Positions 1 through 6,683 of a DNA stretch of 14,830 nucleotides are shown here, in pieces (position 1 is the stretch's first letter; each line of letters opens with the position of its first letter). A program made the translations under genes and the position numbers. The stretch covers positions 1 through 14,830 of the forward strand of contig JANPJV010000070.1 of the NCBI GenBank assembly GCA_031425695.1. The letters are read 5' to 3'. The notes beneath the pieces were generated by a model. It ran no database searches, was not told where the DNA came from, and worked only from the letters and a program-made list of their open reading frames with translations. This stretch comes from JANPJV01 sp031425695. GTDB taxonomy: Bacteria > Pseudomonadota > Gammaproteobacteria > Xanthomonadales > SZUA-5.

Positions 1-77
1 TTTTTTAATTCCTTTTTTTTCTTTCGCCTGCCATATAAACTTGCCCTACGACAAGCAGGCGCGCCGACCCAAGGCTC
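1..77. other. 3' flank of the DUF5122 gene, A/T-rich tract
   Basis: This short gene-free stretch lies downstream of the minus-strand operon. It contains a 7-bp inverted repeat (CGCCTGC at 25-31, GCAGGCG at 55-61). Read on the minus strand the repeat is followed by an A-rich, not T-rich, run, so it is not a classical intrinsic terminator for the upstream gene. The minus-strand run includes AAAGGAATT near the window edge, which could be a ribosome binding site for a gene starting outside the window. Confidence 0.35.
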
Positions 78-2300
78 TCACTCGAAGCCGTTTCGGAACA
101 CGGGTTCGGTGGTCGCCGGGAGCGCGCCAACGCCCAGGCGAGACGCCCCGCCGAGGATCGTGAAGCGGCCGCCGACGAGCAGCGTCTCACCGGCATCGGT
201 CAGGAACAGACTGTCCGCATTGCCGCTGGCACCCGGGTTCCAACTGAGGTCCAGCGCTCCGCTCGGCAGCACCCTGGCTATGCGGCTGCGGCTGACGCCG
301 GCGAGCAGGTTGAAGTTGCCGCCCAGGTAGCTGCTGCCGTCGGCCGCGACGGCGATAGCCAGAACGGAGCCGTTTCCGGCCGGATTCCAGTTGATATCCA
401 GTGCGGCCCCGGCGGCCGTCGAGATCCTCGCCACGCCACCGCGCGCAACGGAATTTACCGAGGTGATGTTGCCACCAATGACGAGCTGGCTGGCTCCCGA
501 CATTGCCATCGTGATGACGCTGCCGCTGACGGCGGGAATCCAGCCGGAATCGACCACGCCGGACAGCGTGAAGCGGGCCAGGTTGGTCACGACCTGGCCG
601 CCCACGGCGGTCAAGCTGCCGCCAAGGTAGATCAATCCGGCGTCGGCATCCAAAAGCAAGTCGCTGGGGGATCCGGTCGCGGCCACATTCCAGGCGAGGT
701 CTGCGCTGCCAGTGGTGCCGCTGATCTTCGCGAGTCTCGAGCGCGGCTGGCCACCTATATTGGTGAAGGCGCCGGTGACGTAGACCGCACCCGTCGCGTC
801 GCGCACGAATGCGGCCGGCACATTGTTGGGGTTGGGCAGGAACACGGTGTCGAGTTCGCCATTGGTGTCGATGCGTGCCATGCGGCCACGAAACGCGCCA
901 TTGACCCGAAAAAATGAGCCACCGATGTAATAGCCGCCGCTGCCATCGTCGATGAGCGCCCGCACGGAGCCCTCGATCACGGGCGCCAGTGCAGGGTCAA
1001 GCGTGCCGTCGGGCAAGAGGCGCAGCAGGTTGTCGCGGCGGACATTGCCAGTTCGATAGAACGAACCGCCCAGCGTCAACGCGCCATTGGAGGCGCGCAG
1101 GATCCTCTGCACCGTGGCCGGTGCGTCGACCCGGCCAGTGCCGATCGGCTGTCCGTTCGGTGCGAGCCGGACCATGCCCGCGTGGGTCGCCGCGGCGACC
1201 GTGGTGAAGAAGCCTCCGGCGAGCAGGTTCCCGCTCGCATCCAGCCCGAGGGTACGCACGGTCGCATTTGCGCCAGGTGTGAAGCCGGCCTGCGCAAGTC
1301 CGCTGCCAGTCGCGTCCAGCCGCGCCAGCATGGGCCGCGGCAGGTCACCGACGTTCGTGAAATCGCCACCCACATAGATGTTCCCGGAGGCATCCACTTG
1401 CAGGCCATTGACGCTCGAACCGGTGATATCAGGATTCCACACCGGATCGGCAAGGCCCGTACCCGCATCCAGTCGCGCGATCCGGTTGCGTGATTGCCCG
1501 CCGATACTGGTGAAGCTGCCGCCAACCAGCAGTGCACCCGAGGCATCCAAGGCCATTGCCTGCAAGGTGCTGGTGAGCGACGCATTGAAGCTGGCGACCG
1601 CGGCACCGGTTCCGCTGGCGGAAATTCGCGCGAGATTGGCGCGCGTAATCCCGCCAATGCTGGTGAAGCTCCCCGATACGAACAGCGCATCACGTGTACC
1701 GTCGAAAAGCAGCTTGGTGACATTGCCAGGGGCTGGATCCCAGTTCGGATCGAGCGTGCCGTTGCCGCTCGCCAGAATGCGCGCCAAGCCAGCGCGCGGC
1801 GTGCCGCCCACCGAGGTGAACGCGCCACCCACGAAGACATGGCCGTTTGCATCCAGCGCGAGTGCGAAAACCTGGTTGTTCGGGCCCGGCAGCCAGTTCG
1901 GATCGAGGCTGCCATTCGGCAGCACGCGGGCAATGTGATTGCGGTTCTGGCCACTGATCTGGGTGAACGCACCAGAGACGATGACGCTGCCATCAGCCAA
2001 CACGACAATTGCCGTCACGCTGTTGTTGGTGGGCAGGTCGAAGCTGGCGTCGAGCTGGCCGGCCGGCGTGAAGCGCGCGAGGTTGCCACGCTCGACTTCG
2101 TCGACGCTGCTGAAACTACCGCCTATGAGGACCCCGCCGTTGGGCTGCGTGGCGATCGCCGATACAACGCCGGCAGCGCGCAATGCGAGGTTGGGGTTCG
2201 GCAGCGGGACGGGTTGCTGTGCAGTTACCGTAGCGCTCGCCAGCAGGGCAAGAACGACGGCCGGCGCACCAATCAGCATCGATCTAATCAAGGTGATCAT
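78..2300 (-). CDS. Secreted delta-60/DUF5122 beta-propeller repeat protein
   Basis: A 740-residue exported protein of unknown function. Residues 1-27 look like a Sec signal peptide (MITLIRSML, hydrophobic core, cleavage near TVTA|QQ). From about residue 45 to the end there are 14 repeats of roughly 50 residues with the pattern 'V..l..d..G.l.vGGsFt.vgG..R..laRl...G.lD..w', which matches the delta-60 / DUF5122 beta-propeller family. Fourteen units would suit two seven-bladed propellers, but that is inference. The protein ends in EPVFRNGFE, a C-terminal pattern I recall in secreted proteins of this bacterial order. The ATG at 2300 was chosen over an open upstream extension because AGAAGG lies just before it and a good signal peptide follows. 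It starts 19 nt after the stop of the preceding gene, so the two are probably co-transcribed. Confidence 0.9.
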   Translation of the reverse strand: MITLIRSMLIGAPAVVLALLASATVTAQQPVPLPNPNLALRAAGVVSAIATQPNGGVLIGGSFSSVDEVERGNLARFTPAGQLDASFDLPTNNSVTAIVVLADGSVIVSGAFTQISGQNRNHIARVLPNGSLDPNWLPGPNNQVFALALDANGHVFVGGAFTSVGGTPRAGLARILASGNGTLDPNWDPAPGNVTKLLFDGTRDALFVSGSFTSIGGITRANLARISASGTGAAVASFNASLTSTLQAMALDASGALLVGGSFTSIGGQSRNRIARLDAGTGLADPVWNPDITGSSVNGLQVDASGNIYVGGDFTNVGDLPRPMLARLDATGSGLAQAGFTPGANATVRTLGLDASGNLLAGGFFTTVAAATHAGMVRLAPNGQPIGTGRVDAPATVQRILRASNGALTLGGSFYRTGNVRRDNLLRLLPDGTLDPALAPVIEGSVRALIDDGSGGYYIGGSFFRVNGAFRGRMARIDTNGELDTVFLPNPNNVPAAFVRDATGAVYVTGAFTNIGGQPRSRLAKISGTTGSADLAWNVAATGSPSDLLLDADAGLIYLGGSLTAVGGQVVTNLARFTLSGVVDSGWIPAVSGSVITMAMSGASQLVIGGNITSVNSVARGGVARISTAAGAALDINWNPAGNGSVLAIAVAADGSSYLGGNFNLLAGVSRSRIARVLPSGALDLSWNPGASGNADSLFLTDAGETLLVGGRFTILGGASRLGVGALPATTEPVFRNGFE

Positions 2301-2319
2301 GTTGTCCGCCTTCTGTGGG

Positions 2320-3168
2320 CTACTGCGGGCAACCACTCGGGATGAAGTCGGTGAACCCGGCCGTGGTGGTGCCGATGCTGGCGATGCACGAGGCCGTCGA
2401 GCCGCGCCTGCCGGCAAGGACTTCGAGGTGGCGGAAGACGGGTGCGGCGCTCAGGTTGGCGTCGAGCCACAGCGCAGACTGGGTCGGATGGCTCGCGAAC
2501 AGGCGTACCTTGCGCATTTGCCAGGACGGGTTGCTGGCACTGAAGCCGGACAACACCGATGCATTGCCAGTGCCACTGTTGGTGGCGCTGAGCTGACTGT
2601 CGGTGATATCGATCGCACCGCTGCCGGTGTAATAGAACGCGCTGGCGATCGTTCCAGTCTGCGCCACCACGCTGATCTCGCGCGCCGATAGATCACCGGC
2701 GACGTACAGGCCCGCGCTGAGCCCGTTGCCATCCGCGAGCACACTGACGCGCTCAATGCGGACGGATTTCGCGCCCGGCGCAACCTGGACGCCCATGGTG
2801 TAGTTGCCGGTAGAGCCACTGCCCAGGTGCTGCAGATGCAGGTCGCGCAGGGTGTTGCTGCCGTTGAGCCGCACCGCGGCCTGGGTGCTGCTCGAGTTCA
2901 GGAGGATCTGGGAAAGCGCTCGTCCGCGGCCTGCCAGGCTGACAAACGGCTTGAGCGTGAGCTGTACCGGGGAGACGTTGAACGACCCCGGGCCGAGCTC
3001 GATCAAATACGGCTTAGATGAACTGGCATCACTGATCGCGTTGGCCGTTGCCACCAGCGCCTGGCCGTTGGCAATGGCGTCCGGCCCGCCGTCAACGATG
3101 AGCACCTGGTCATCGGCAAGGGCGACGGTCGAGTACGCGAGCAGAAACCAGCAGAGACGTGGGGACAT
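2320..3168 (-). CDS. Secreted right-handed beta-helix-like protein
   Basis: A 282-residue exported protein. Residues 1-18 form a signal peptide ending ALA|DD. The N-terminal part has 'PYLIELGPGSFNV' followed by 'KPFVSLAGRGR..SQILL', the pattern of a pectin-lyase-fold protein of the pectinesterase type (coil edge plus 'vsl.G.g...t.i'). The rest has short beta-strand repeats rich in V/I, S and N ('LRDLHLQHLG', 'VRIERVSVLADG', 'IDITDSQLSATNSG'), typical of a parallel beta-helix. I see no convincing catalytic aspartates of a true pectinesterase, so an enzymatic role is not claimed; it may be an adhesin or structural surface protein. The ATG is preceded by GGAG at a normal distance. It is the first gene of the unit with the DUF5122 gene. 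Its own C-terminus (SGCPQ) lacks the NGFE ending. Confidence 0.8.
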   Translation of the reverse strand: MSPRLCWFLLAYSTVALADDQVLIVDGGPDAIANGQALVATANAISDASSSKPYLIELGPGSFNVSPVQLTLKPFVSLAGRGRALSQILLNSSSTQAAVRLNGSNTLRDLHLQHLGSGSTGNYTMGVQVAPGAKSVRIERVSVLADGNGLSAGLYVAGDLSAREISVVAQTGTIASAFYYTGSGAIDITDSQLSATNSGTGNASVLSGFSASNPSWQMRKVRLFASHPTQSALWLDANLSAAPVFRHLEVLAGRRGSTASCIASIGTTTAGFTDFIPSGCPQ

Positions 3169-3268
3169 CGCGGGGCTCCAGAGTGAGGTCTGAAGCTAGG
3201 AACACGCGATGGAGGTAGTGTCCGCCAGAGTGCTCTGGGTTGTACACCGAGCCTCACTGACTGCAGTG

Positions 3269-3331
3269 GCGGGTCTGCGCGCGGACGCGTCGGTTTCGGG
3301 ATCAAGCGTCCGCGCACAGCGCAGACCCACC
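3269..3331. repeat. Family A inverted repeat pair (REPIN-like), copy A1
   Basis: Two units in inverted orientation. The right unit (about 3303-3331) has the stem GTCCGCGC, loop ACA, and GCGCAGAC, then CCCACC; the left unit has lost its loop. It lies about 100 nt upstream of the beta-helix gene start, so it may fall in that gene's promoter or leader region. Confidence 0.7.
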
Positions 3332-3340
3332 AAAAGATAG

Positions 3341-3409
3341 ATGGGTCCGGACCCTCTCCTGACGCTTCTCGCTGCTTGAGAAAAGCGTCCGGACAGGGTC
3401 CGGACCCAC
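3341..3409. repeat. Family A inverted repeat pair (REPIN-like), copy A2
   Basis: Two units facing each other. The right unit has the perfect stem GTCCGGAC, loop AGG, GTCCGGAC, then CCAC. Read on the minus strand this is a GTGG head followed by the hairpin. The left unit carries a few mismatches. The two arms also pair with each other over roughly 30 bases. It ends 11 nt from the stop of the DUF4142 gene, so it lies in that gene's 3' end. Confidence 0.8.
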
Positions 3410-3420
3410 GTTGGTCAGCG

Positions 3421-4005
3421 TTACTCTTCGTCGGCCTGCGCGGTCGCGGTCGAACTGGTGACGGCGTCGCGGTTCGCGATCATCGTCGGCAACTGCGTGT
3501 TGGCGTACTCGGCGACCGTGGGAATCGGCAGGTTGCGGGCCGACTGCAGAAGGTTGATCTGGTCGCTGTAGGACTGCTCGCTGACCTTGAGATACTCGCG
3601 ATCAAACTCCGGCCCAAGCAGGAACATCATGCGGTCGACGGTCTGCTGGTTGGCGAGATCCAGTGCCGTCGGCAGCGTGCTCTTGGTGCCCTTGGCAAGA
3701 CTGGCCAGCTGTTCGTCATTCGCCGCCTGCTCGGCGAGCACGCGTTCTGCATGCGCGCGGACTTCGGCACTCGCGGCGCGGCCGCGTGCGATCAGTGCGA
3801 GGTGACGGTTGGTACGCGCGGCGACACCGAGTCGGGTCACCAGCTCCGGCGCGGTGAGGTCACTGTAGTCGTTGTCGGGAAACGGCAGCGGCTGGGCGAC
3901 GACCACCGGTGCCGGCGCGATCTCTTCGTCGGTCCAGTTCTGCGCGCCGATCGATGTAGAGCTGGCCGCCAGGGCGACCGCAAGACTGAGCATCAGGGTT
4001 TTCAT
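3421..4005 (-). CDS. DUF4142-like periplasmic protein
   Basis: A 194-residue exported protein. The signal peptide is residues 1-21 (MKTLMLSLAVALAASSTSIGA|Q). The mature part is helical. It shows the layout of DUF4142 proteins: 'LTAPELVTRLGVAARTN..LALIARGRAAS', then 'VRAHAERVLAEQAANDEQLASLAKG', then 'GPEFDREYLKVSEQSYSDQINLLQSA', ending with a run of acidic residues. DUF4142 proteins are secreted or outer-membrane-associated and of unknown biochemical role. The ATG at 4005 has GGAG 8 nt upstream and starts the signal peptide; the frame is open further upstream but that stretch overlaps the neighbouring gene and reads as non-coding. The neighbour at 4067-4249 is on the same strand 61 nt upstream, so they may share a transcript. 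Confidence 0.8.
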   Translation of the reverse strand: MKTLMLSLAVALAASSTSIGAQNWTDEEIAPAPVVVAQPLPFPDNDYSDLTAPELVTRLGVAARTNRHLALIARGRAASAEVRAHAERVLAEQAANDEQLASLAKGTKSTLPTALDLANQQTVDRMMFLLGPEFDREYLKVSEQSYSDQINLLQSARNLPIPTVAEYANTQLPTMIANRDAVTSSTATAQADEE

Positions 4006-4066
4006 GGATTTCTCCAAAATAGTTGGGACCAGGAATGGTCGGGAGCGATGCGGGACTGTCCAGCCC

Positions 4067-4249
4067 CTACTTCTTCTTGCCCCGGCCGGAGCCGGACTTC
4101 TTCCCACCGCCGTCCTGCTGGTTGACGGTCGCCCAGGCGCGCGCCTCGGCTTCGTCGGTAGAGAGGCCTTTCTTCTCGTAGCTCTCTTCGATGTGCGCGG
4201 CCTGACGTTTCTGCTTTTCGGTGTAGGCGGACTTGTCTCCACGTGGCAT
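4067..4249 (-). CDS. Small basic protein, 'plasmid stabilization' annotated family
   Basis: A 60-residue lysine-rich protein, MPRGDKSAYTEKQKR at the start, a central helix with 'HIEESYEKKGLSTDEAEARAWATVNQQ', and a Gly/Lys-rich tail. This pattern (MPRGDKS.YT.KQKR, then E.RAWATVN and a GGGKKSG tail) is a widely shared family in proteobacteria that databases often call plasmid stabilization protein. I know of no demonstrated function and no toxin or plasmid gene lies nearby. The tail suggests nucleic-acid contact, which is inference. The ATG has GGAG 7 nt upstream. It is the first gene before the DUF4142 gene. Confidence 0.8.
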   Translation of the reverse strand: MPRGDKSAYTEKQKRQAAHIEESYEKKGLSTDEAEARAWATVNQQDGGGKKSGSGRGKKK

Positions 4250-4332
4250 GACTGCGCTCCAGGCGGTTTTGGTGAGCGCACGGTACGAGCCGAAGTGTCG
4301 ACGCTCTGCCTGTAGGACGTGTGCGCGATGTA

Positions 4333-4346
4333 TGGCGGAACCGCCA
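4333..4346. promoter_or_regulatory. 14-bp palindrome upstream of the small basic protein gene
   Basis: TGGCGG-AA-CCGCCA is a perfect 6-bp palindrome with a 2-nt centre. It lies about 85 nt upstream of the start of the basic protein gene, between it and the A/T-rich stretch near 4400-4435. It could be an operator or a hairpin in the leader; no factor is recognised. Confidence 0.3.
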
Positions 4347-4402
4347 ATCCGGCGCAGCGCGCCGCATCTTCAGGCACCCGAAACAAACCTCCGCGCAGGT
4401 TT

Positions 4403-4431
4403 ATTTATGTTTATTTATCAATCACTTGCAA
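4403..4431 (-). promoter_or_regulatory. Possible sigma-70 promoter, weak
   Basis: The region 4397-4440 is conspicuously A/T-rich for this window. On the minus strand TTGCAA (4431-4426) is followed after 17 bases by ATAAAT (4408-4403). The -35 box is fair and the -10 box poor. It would drive the basic protein and DUF4142 genes. The rest of the gap between 4250 and 4542 shows no gene. Confidence 0.2.
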
Positions 4432-4542
4432 TTTACAAAACGGGTCAAGGCAGGCCATGTCCCTGCGCGGCGAACGATGCACTTCACCCCGGTTTAGCGA
4501 GGCGATGCCTAGGATGGCCCTTCCTTTGATCGGAGATTTCGC

Positions 4543-4980
4543 ATGACCGAAAAAACCGCGAGTGTGCATTGGGAAGGTGGTGGCAAGCTCGGCAGTGGAC
4601 GCATCAGCACCGAAACCGGCGCGCTGACGAATTATCCGTACGGCTTCGCAAGCCGTTTCGGCGACGACCGTCGTGGCACCAATCCAGAAGAGATTCTCGG
4701 GGCTGCGCATGCCGCCTGCTTCACCATGGCCTTTTCCTTCGCCTGCGATAAAGCTGGATTCGCGACGACGTCGGTCGATACCACCGCCAAGGTACGCCTC
4801 GCCAAGCAGGGAGAAGGCTTCATGATCGACCGCATCGAGCTCACGCTGGCGGCCGCTGTCCCCGGCATGGGCGAAGCCCAGTTCCAGGAACTGGCCGAAT
4901 CGTCCAAGCGCAACTGCCCTTTGTCCAAGGCGCTGGCGAGCGTGCCCGAGATCACGCTGACGGCTACATTGAAGAGTTAG
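4543..4980 (+). CDS. osmC: Peroxiredoxin OsmC
   Basis: A 145-residue protein, close to the 143 residues of E. coli OsmC. This thiol peroxidase reduces organic hydroperoxides in the cytoplasm. The catalytic cysteine pair is at the same positions as in E. coli: Cys59 in GAAHAACF and Cys125 in RNCPLSKAL. The motif ASRFGDDRRGTNPEEILGAA supplies the active-site Arg38 and a conserved Glu. An additional cysteine lies at 68. The ATG has GGAGA at 7 nt. OsmC is typically induced by osmotic or oxidative stress and in stationary phase; no clear promoter is visible here. It stands alone on the plus strand, followed after 9 nt by an inverted-repeat element that may process or end the transcript. Confidence 0.95.
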   Translation: MTEKTASVHWEGGGKLGSGRISTETGALTNYPYGFASRFGDDRRGTNPEEILGAAHAACFTMAFSFACDKAGFATTSVDTTAKVRLAKQGEGFMIDRIELTLAAAVPGMGEAQFQELAESSKRNCPLSKALASVPEITLTATLKS

Positions 4981-4989
4981 CAGCGCTCT

Positions 4990-5060
4990 GTGAGAGCGGC
5001 CACGGCTGCGATTCTTGGGGCGCAAGACGGTGCAAAGATCGCGGCCATGGCCGCTCCCAC
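4990..5060. repeat. Family D inverted repeat pair (REPIN-like)
   Basis: Two units face each other: GTGAGAGCGGCCACGGC at the left end and, on the opposite strand, GTGGGAGCGGCCATGGC at the right end. About 20 of 24 arm positions match. Each unit has a GTGG/GTGA head followed by a short GC palindrome (GCGGCCATGGCCGC in the right one). It starts 9 nt after the osmC stop codon. The rest of the gap to 5225 holds the sigma-54 promoter and no gene. Confidence 0.75.
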
Positions 5061-5083
5061 GACAGCACGAGCCGCCACCACCG

Positions 5084-5121
5084 CAACTTGCGCGGTCGAG
5101 TTGGACGTTCTTCGCAAGCTG
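5084..5121. promoter_or_regulatory. Possible upstream activator site for the sigma-54 promoter
   Basis: CAACTTGCG (5084-5092) and CGCAAGCTG (5113-5121) form an inverted pair matching at 8 of 9 positions, centred near -90 from the expected transcription start. That is a usual place for an enhancer-binding protein. The pair could arise by chance, so this is weak inference. Confidence 0.2.
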
Positions 5122-5165
5122 CAGGAAAAAAACGCGCATCCGCCCGTCATTGGGCGACGACACAC

Positions 5166-5181
5166 TTGGCACGCGGGTTGC
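5166..5181 (+). promoter_or_regulatory. Sigma-54 (RpoN) -24/-12 promoter
   Basis: TTGGCACG (5166-5173), four bases CGGG, then TTGC (5178-5181). This matches the sigma-54 consensus YTGGCACG-N4-TTGCW at every listed base except the last W (here G). GG and GC are separated by exactly 10 bases. The start of transcription would fall near 5193, giving a leader of about 33 nt to the ATG of the glycine-zipper gene at 5226. Confidence 0.7.
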
Positions 5182-5225
5182 GTCAAGGCCTTAGACCGGC
5201 TGTGGAGCCGGACGAGGAGTAGCTC

Positions 5226-5729
5226 ATGAATGAAGATATTTCGGTCGTCAAGACCAGTGACAACCTGGACCCGATCACCGGCGCGCCCGGTGCGCATCCA
5301 GTTGGCACTGGTGTCGGCGGCACGCTGGGTGGCATCGCGGCAACGGCGCTGGCTGGATCCATCGCCGGTCCCGTCGGTACCGTCGTGGGCATGGCAGTCG
5401 GAGTGGTGCTCGGCGGCCTTGCGGGCAAGGGCGTCGCCGAGGCGGTAGATCCGACCGCGGAAGAAGCCTATTGGCGCAAGGAATTCCCGAATCGCCCGTA
5501 TGCAGAACCGGCCAGTTCCTACGAGGATTTCGATCCGACATATCGTTTCGGCTGGGAAGCGTACCAGCGGTACCCGGGCAGGACCTGGGAAGACGCCAGC
5601 ACCGACGTTCGGGCCGATTGGGAACGCGACCGTCCCGGGTTCCCGTGGGAGAAGGCCGAGGCCCCGATCAAGGATTCCTGGGACCGCGTCGCCGCTACGC
5701 GCGCTAACAGCAGCAACCCGTTGAGTTGA
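5226..5729 (+). CDS. Glycine-zipper domain protein
   Basis: A 167-residue protein with a short polar N-terminus, a glycine-zipper membrane-inserting segment (about residues 27-70, with GVGG, GPVGTVVG, VLGGLAGKG), and a polar C-terminal region containing 'DPTAEEAYWRKEFPNRPY', 'YRFGWEAYQRY' and 'WERDRPGFPWEKAEAPIKDSW'. This arrangement belongs to a common proteobacterial hypothetical family linked to stress or envelope functions; no activity is known to me. There is no cleavable signal peptide. The ATG has GAGGAG upstream at a good distance. The sigma-54 promoter above it suggests control by RpoN and an activator ATPase. A hairpin after its stop separates it from a convergent gene. Confidence 0.8.
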   Translation: MNEDISVVKTSDNLDPITGAPGAHPVGTGVGGTLGGIAATALAGSIAGPVGTVVGMAVGVVLGGLAGKGVAEAVDPTAEEAYWRKEFPNRPYAEPASSYEDFDPTYRFGWEAYQRYPGRTWEDASTDVRADWERDRPGFPWEKAEAPIKDSWDRVAATRANSSNPLS

Positions 5730-5744
5730 GTGATCGCGTCACCG

Positions 5745-5773
5745 CCGCAGGGCGCGCATTGCGCGCACTGCGG
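5745..5773. terminator. Hairpin between convergent genes, possible bidirectional terminator
   Basis: CCGCAG, G, GCGCGC, loop ATT, GCGCGC, A, CTGCGG: two stem blocks of 6 bp separated by one G/A mismatch. It starts 15 nt after the plus-strand stop and ends 2 nt before the minus-strand stop. There is no T-tract, so termination efficiency is uncertain, but position and symmetry suit a shared terminator. Confidence 0.5.
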
Positions 5774-5775
5774 AC

Positions 5776-6348
5776 TCACGCCGTCGGATCGACCACCGTT
5801 CCGATGATGACCAGCACCATCAACAGGCCACCCAGAACCAGGGCAATGATGTTCGCTGCGCCGAAGCTCGAGTTTTCGGGCGCGGCGGGTGCAACGCGCT
5901 GGTTGATCTCGTTGACGACCAGTTGGATCGGGATCAGCGGGAGAAAGGACAGCAGGGCAAGCAGCCACCACGGGTCCGGCAGGCGTGCCAGCGAGGCAAT
6001 GACGAAAACCCCGATCGCCAGCGCGCCGATCTGGAGCGACGACCCGATGCCGAGGCGCTGGCTTTCCGCGGCAATGCGCTGAAACAGGAAATACGCGGTG
6101 ACCGGATAAAACAGCGCGCGCAGCGGTGCGATGAGGCGCACATTGTGGGTGCGCTCGACCGCCTTCCAGTTGCGATAGAACCAATAGATTTCGTAGAGCC
6201 CGAACGTGGCCAGACACATCAGCGCCAGCTTGGGGATGCCGACCGGGAAATAAGCTGGCTCGCCAATGCCGTCCGGGTCTTGATCGACCAGATGCGCTTC
6301 AGGGGCGGCGTAGGGATTAAGGCTCAAGGTCGGCGCGTTCTGGGGCAA
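5776..6348 (-). CDS. Five-helix membrane protein, NPYAAP N-terminus
   Basis: A 190-residue integral membrane protein of unknown function. The N-terminus carries LNPYAAPEA, a motif seen at the start of several small inner-membrane families. Predicted helices lie at about 39-58 (with 'TFGLYEIYWFYRNWK', a DUF4234-like signature), 76-94, 105-121, 127-145 and 164-186. The start is uncertain. The first possible codon after an in-frame stop is TTG at 6348, with AAGGA about 12 nt upstream; a second TTG at 6327 would give MSLNPYAAP, which resembles family starts but has no ribosome binding site. No in-frame ATG exists near here. The left arm of a foldback element begins only 8 nt upstream, so the native 5' end may have been altered by it. 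Confidence 0.7.
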   Translation of the reverse strand: MPQNAPTLSLNPYAAPEAHLVDQDPDGIGEPAYFPVGIPKLALMCLATFGLYEIYWFYRNWKAVERTHNVRLIAPLRALFYPVTAYFLFQRIAAESQRLGIGSSLQIGALAIGVFVIASLARLPDPWWLLALLSFLPLIPIQLVVNEINQRVAPAAPENSSFGAANIIALVLGGLLMVLVIIGTVVDPTA

Positions 6349-6356
6349 AGGCCAGA

Positions 6357-6674
6357 GCCATCCTTACACAAAAAGCATAAATTGAAGCAAAAGCAAGATG
6401 CAAGTAAAAGCGTTTTGGTCATGAGGCGACTGCTCCGACCGGTGCTCGTGATGATTCATGCGGGACGCGGATGTCACCAAACAGGGACGCTTGACCAAGA
6501 GCAAGATCAAGATCAAGAGCGATTGGCCACAAAAGGCACAAAAGGCACAAAAAGAGCACACATAAAAAGCGGTTGGGTGGGAGGTTCGTTGATGCGGCGA
6601 ACACACCAATATCAACGCTCTTTATGTGCATTTTGTGAGGGCGAAGCCCTTTGTGCTTTTTGTGTAAGGATGGC
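6357..6674. mobile_element. 318-bp gene-free foldback element (MITE-like)
   Basis: Arms of 25 bp lie at 6357-6381 and 6650-6674 in inverted orientation and match at 24 of 25 positions (GCCATCCTTACACAAAAAGC at the left end). The inside holds three 9-bp repeats of GGCACAAAA type (6526-6552), an imperfect inner inverted repeat (about 6543-6570 against 6615-6637), and a small perfect hairpin, AGGGC-GAA-GCCCT (6638-6650). It is markedly richer in A/T than the flanks. Short open frames inside read as repetitive, cysteine-rich peptides and are not credible genes. No target duplication is obvious. It fills the entire gap between the membrane protein gene and ada. Confidence 0.55.
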
Positions 6675-6683
6675 TTTTTTGCT

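Noticed and set aside
1..24. T-rich run as an intrinsic terminator
   Set aside because: The T-run precedes the hairpin on the plus strand and reads as A-rich on the minus strand, so it has the wrong order for the upstream gene.
1076..2008. Alternative minus-strand frame inside the DUF5122 gene
   Set aside because: Out-of-frame reading of the same repeats; no signal peptide or family match.
78..2300. DNA tandem repeats as a mobile or satellite array
   Set aside because: The periodicity is explained by the protein-level repeats, which have diverged in DNA sequence.
2301..2417. Upstream extension of the DUF5122 gene by 39 codons
   Set aside because: It overlaps the end of the beta-helix gene, and the internal ATG at 2300 has a good ribosome binding site and signal peptide.
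6526..6552. CRISPR-like array
   Set aside because: Units are 9 bp and adjacent, with no spacers.
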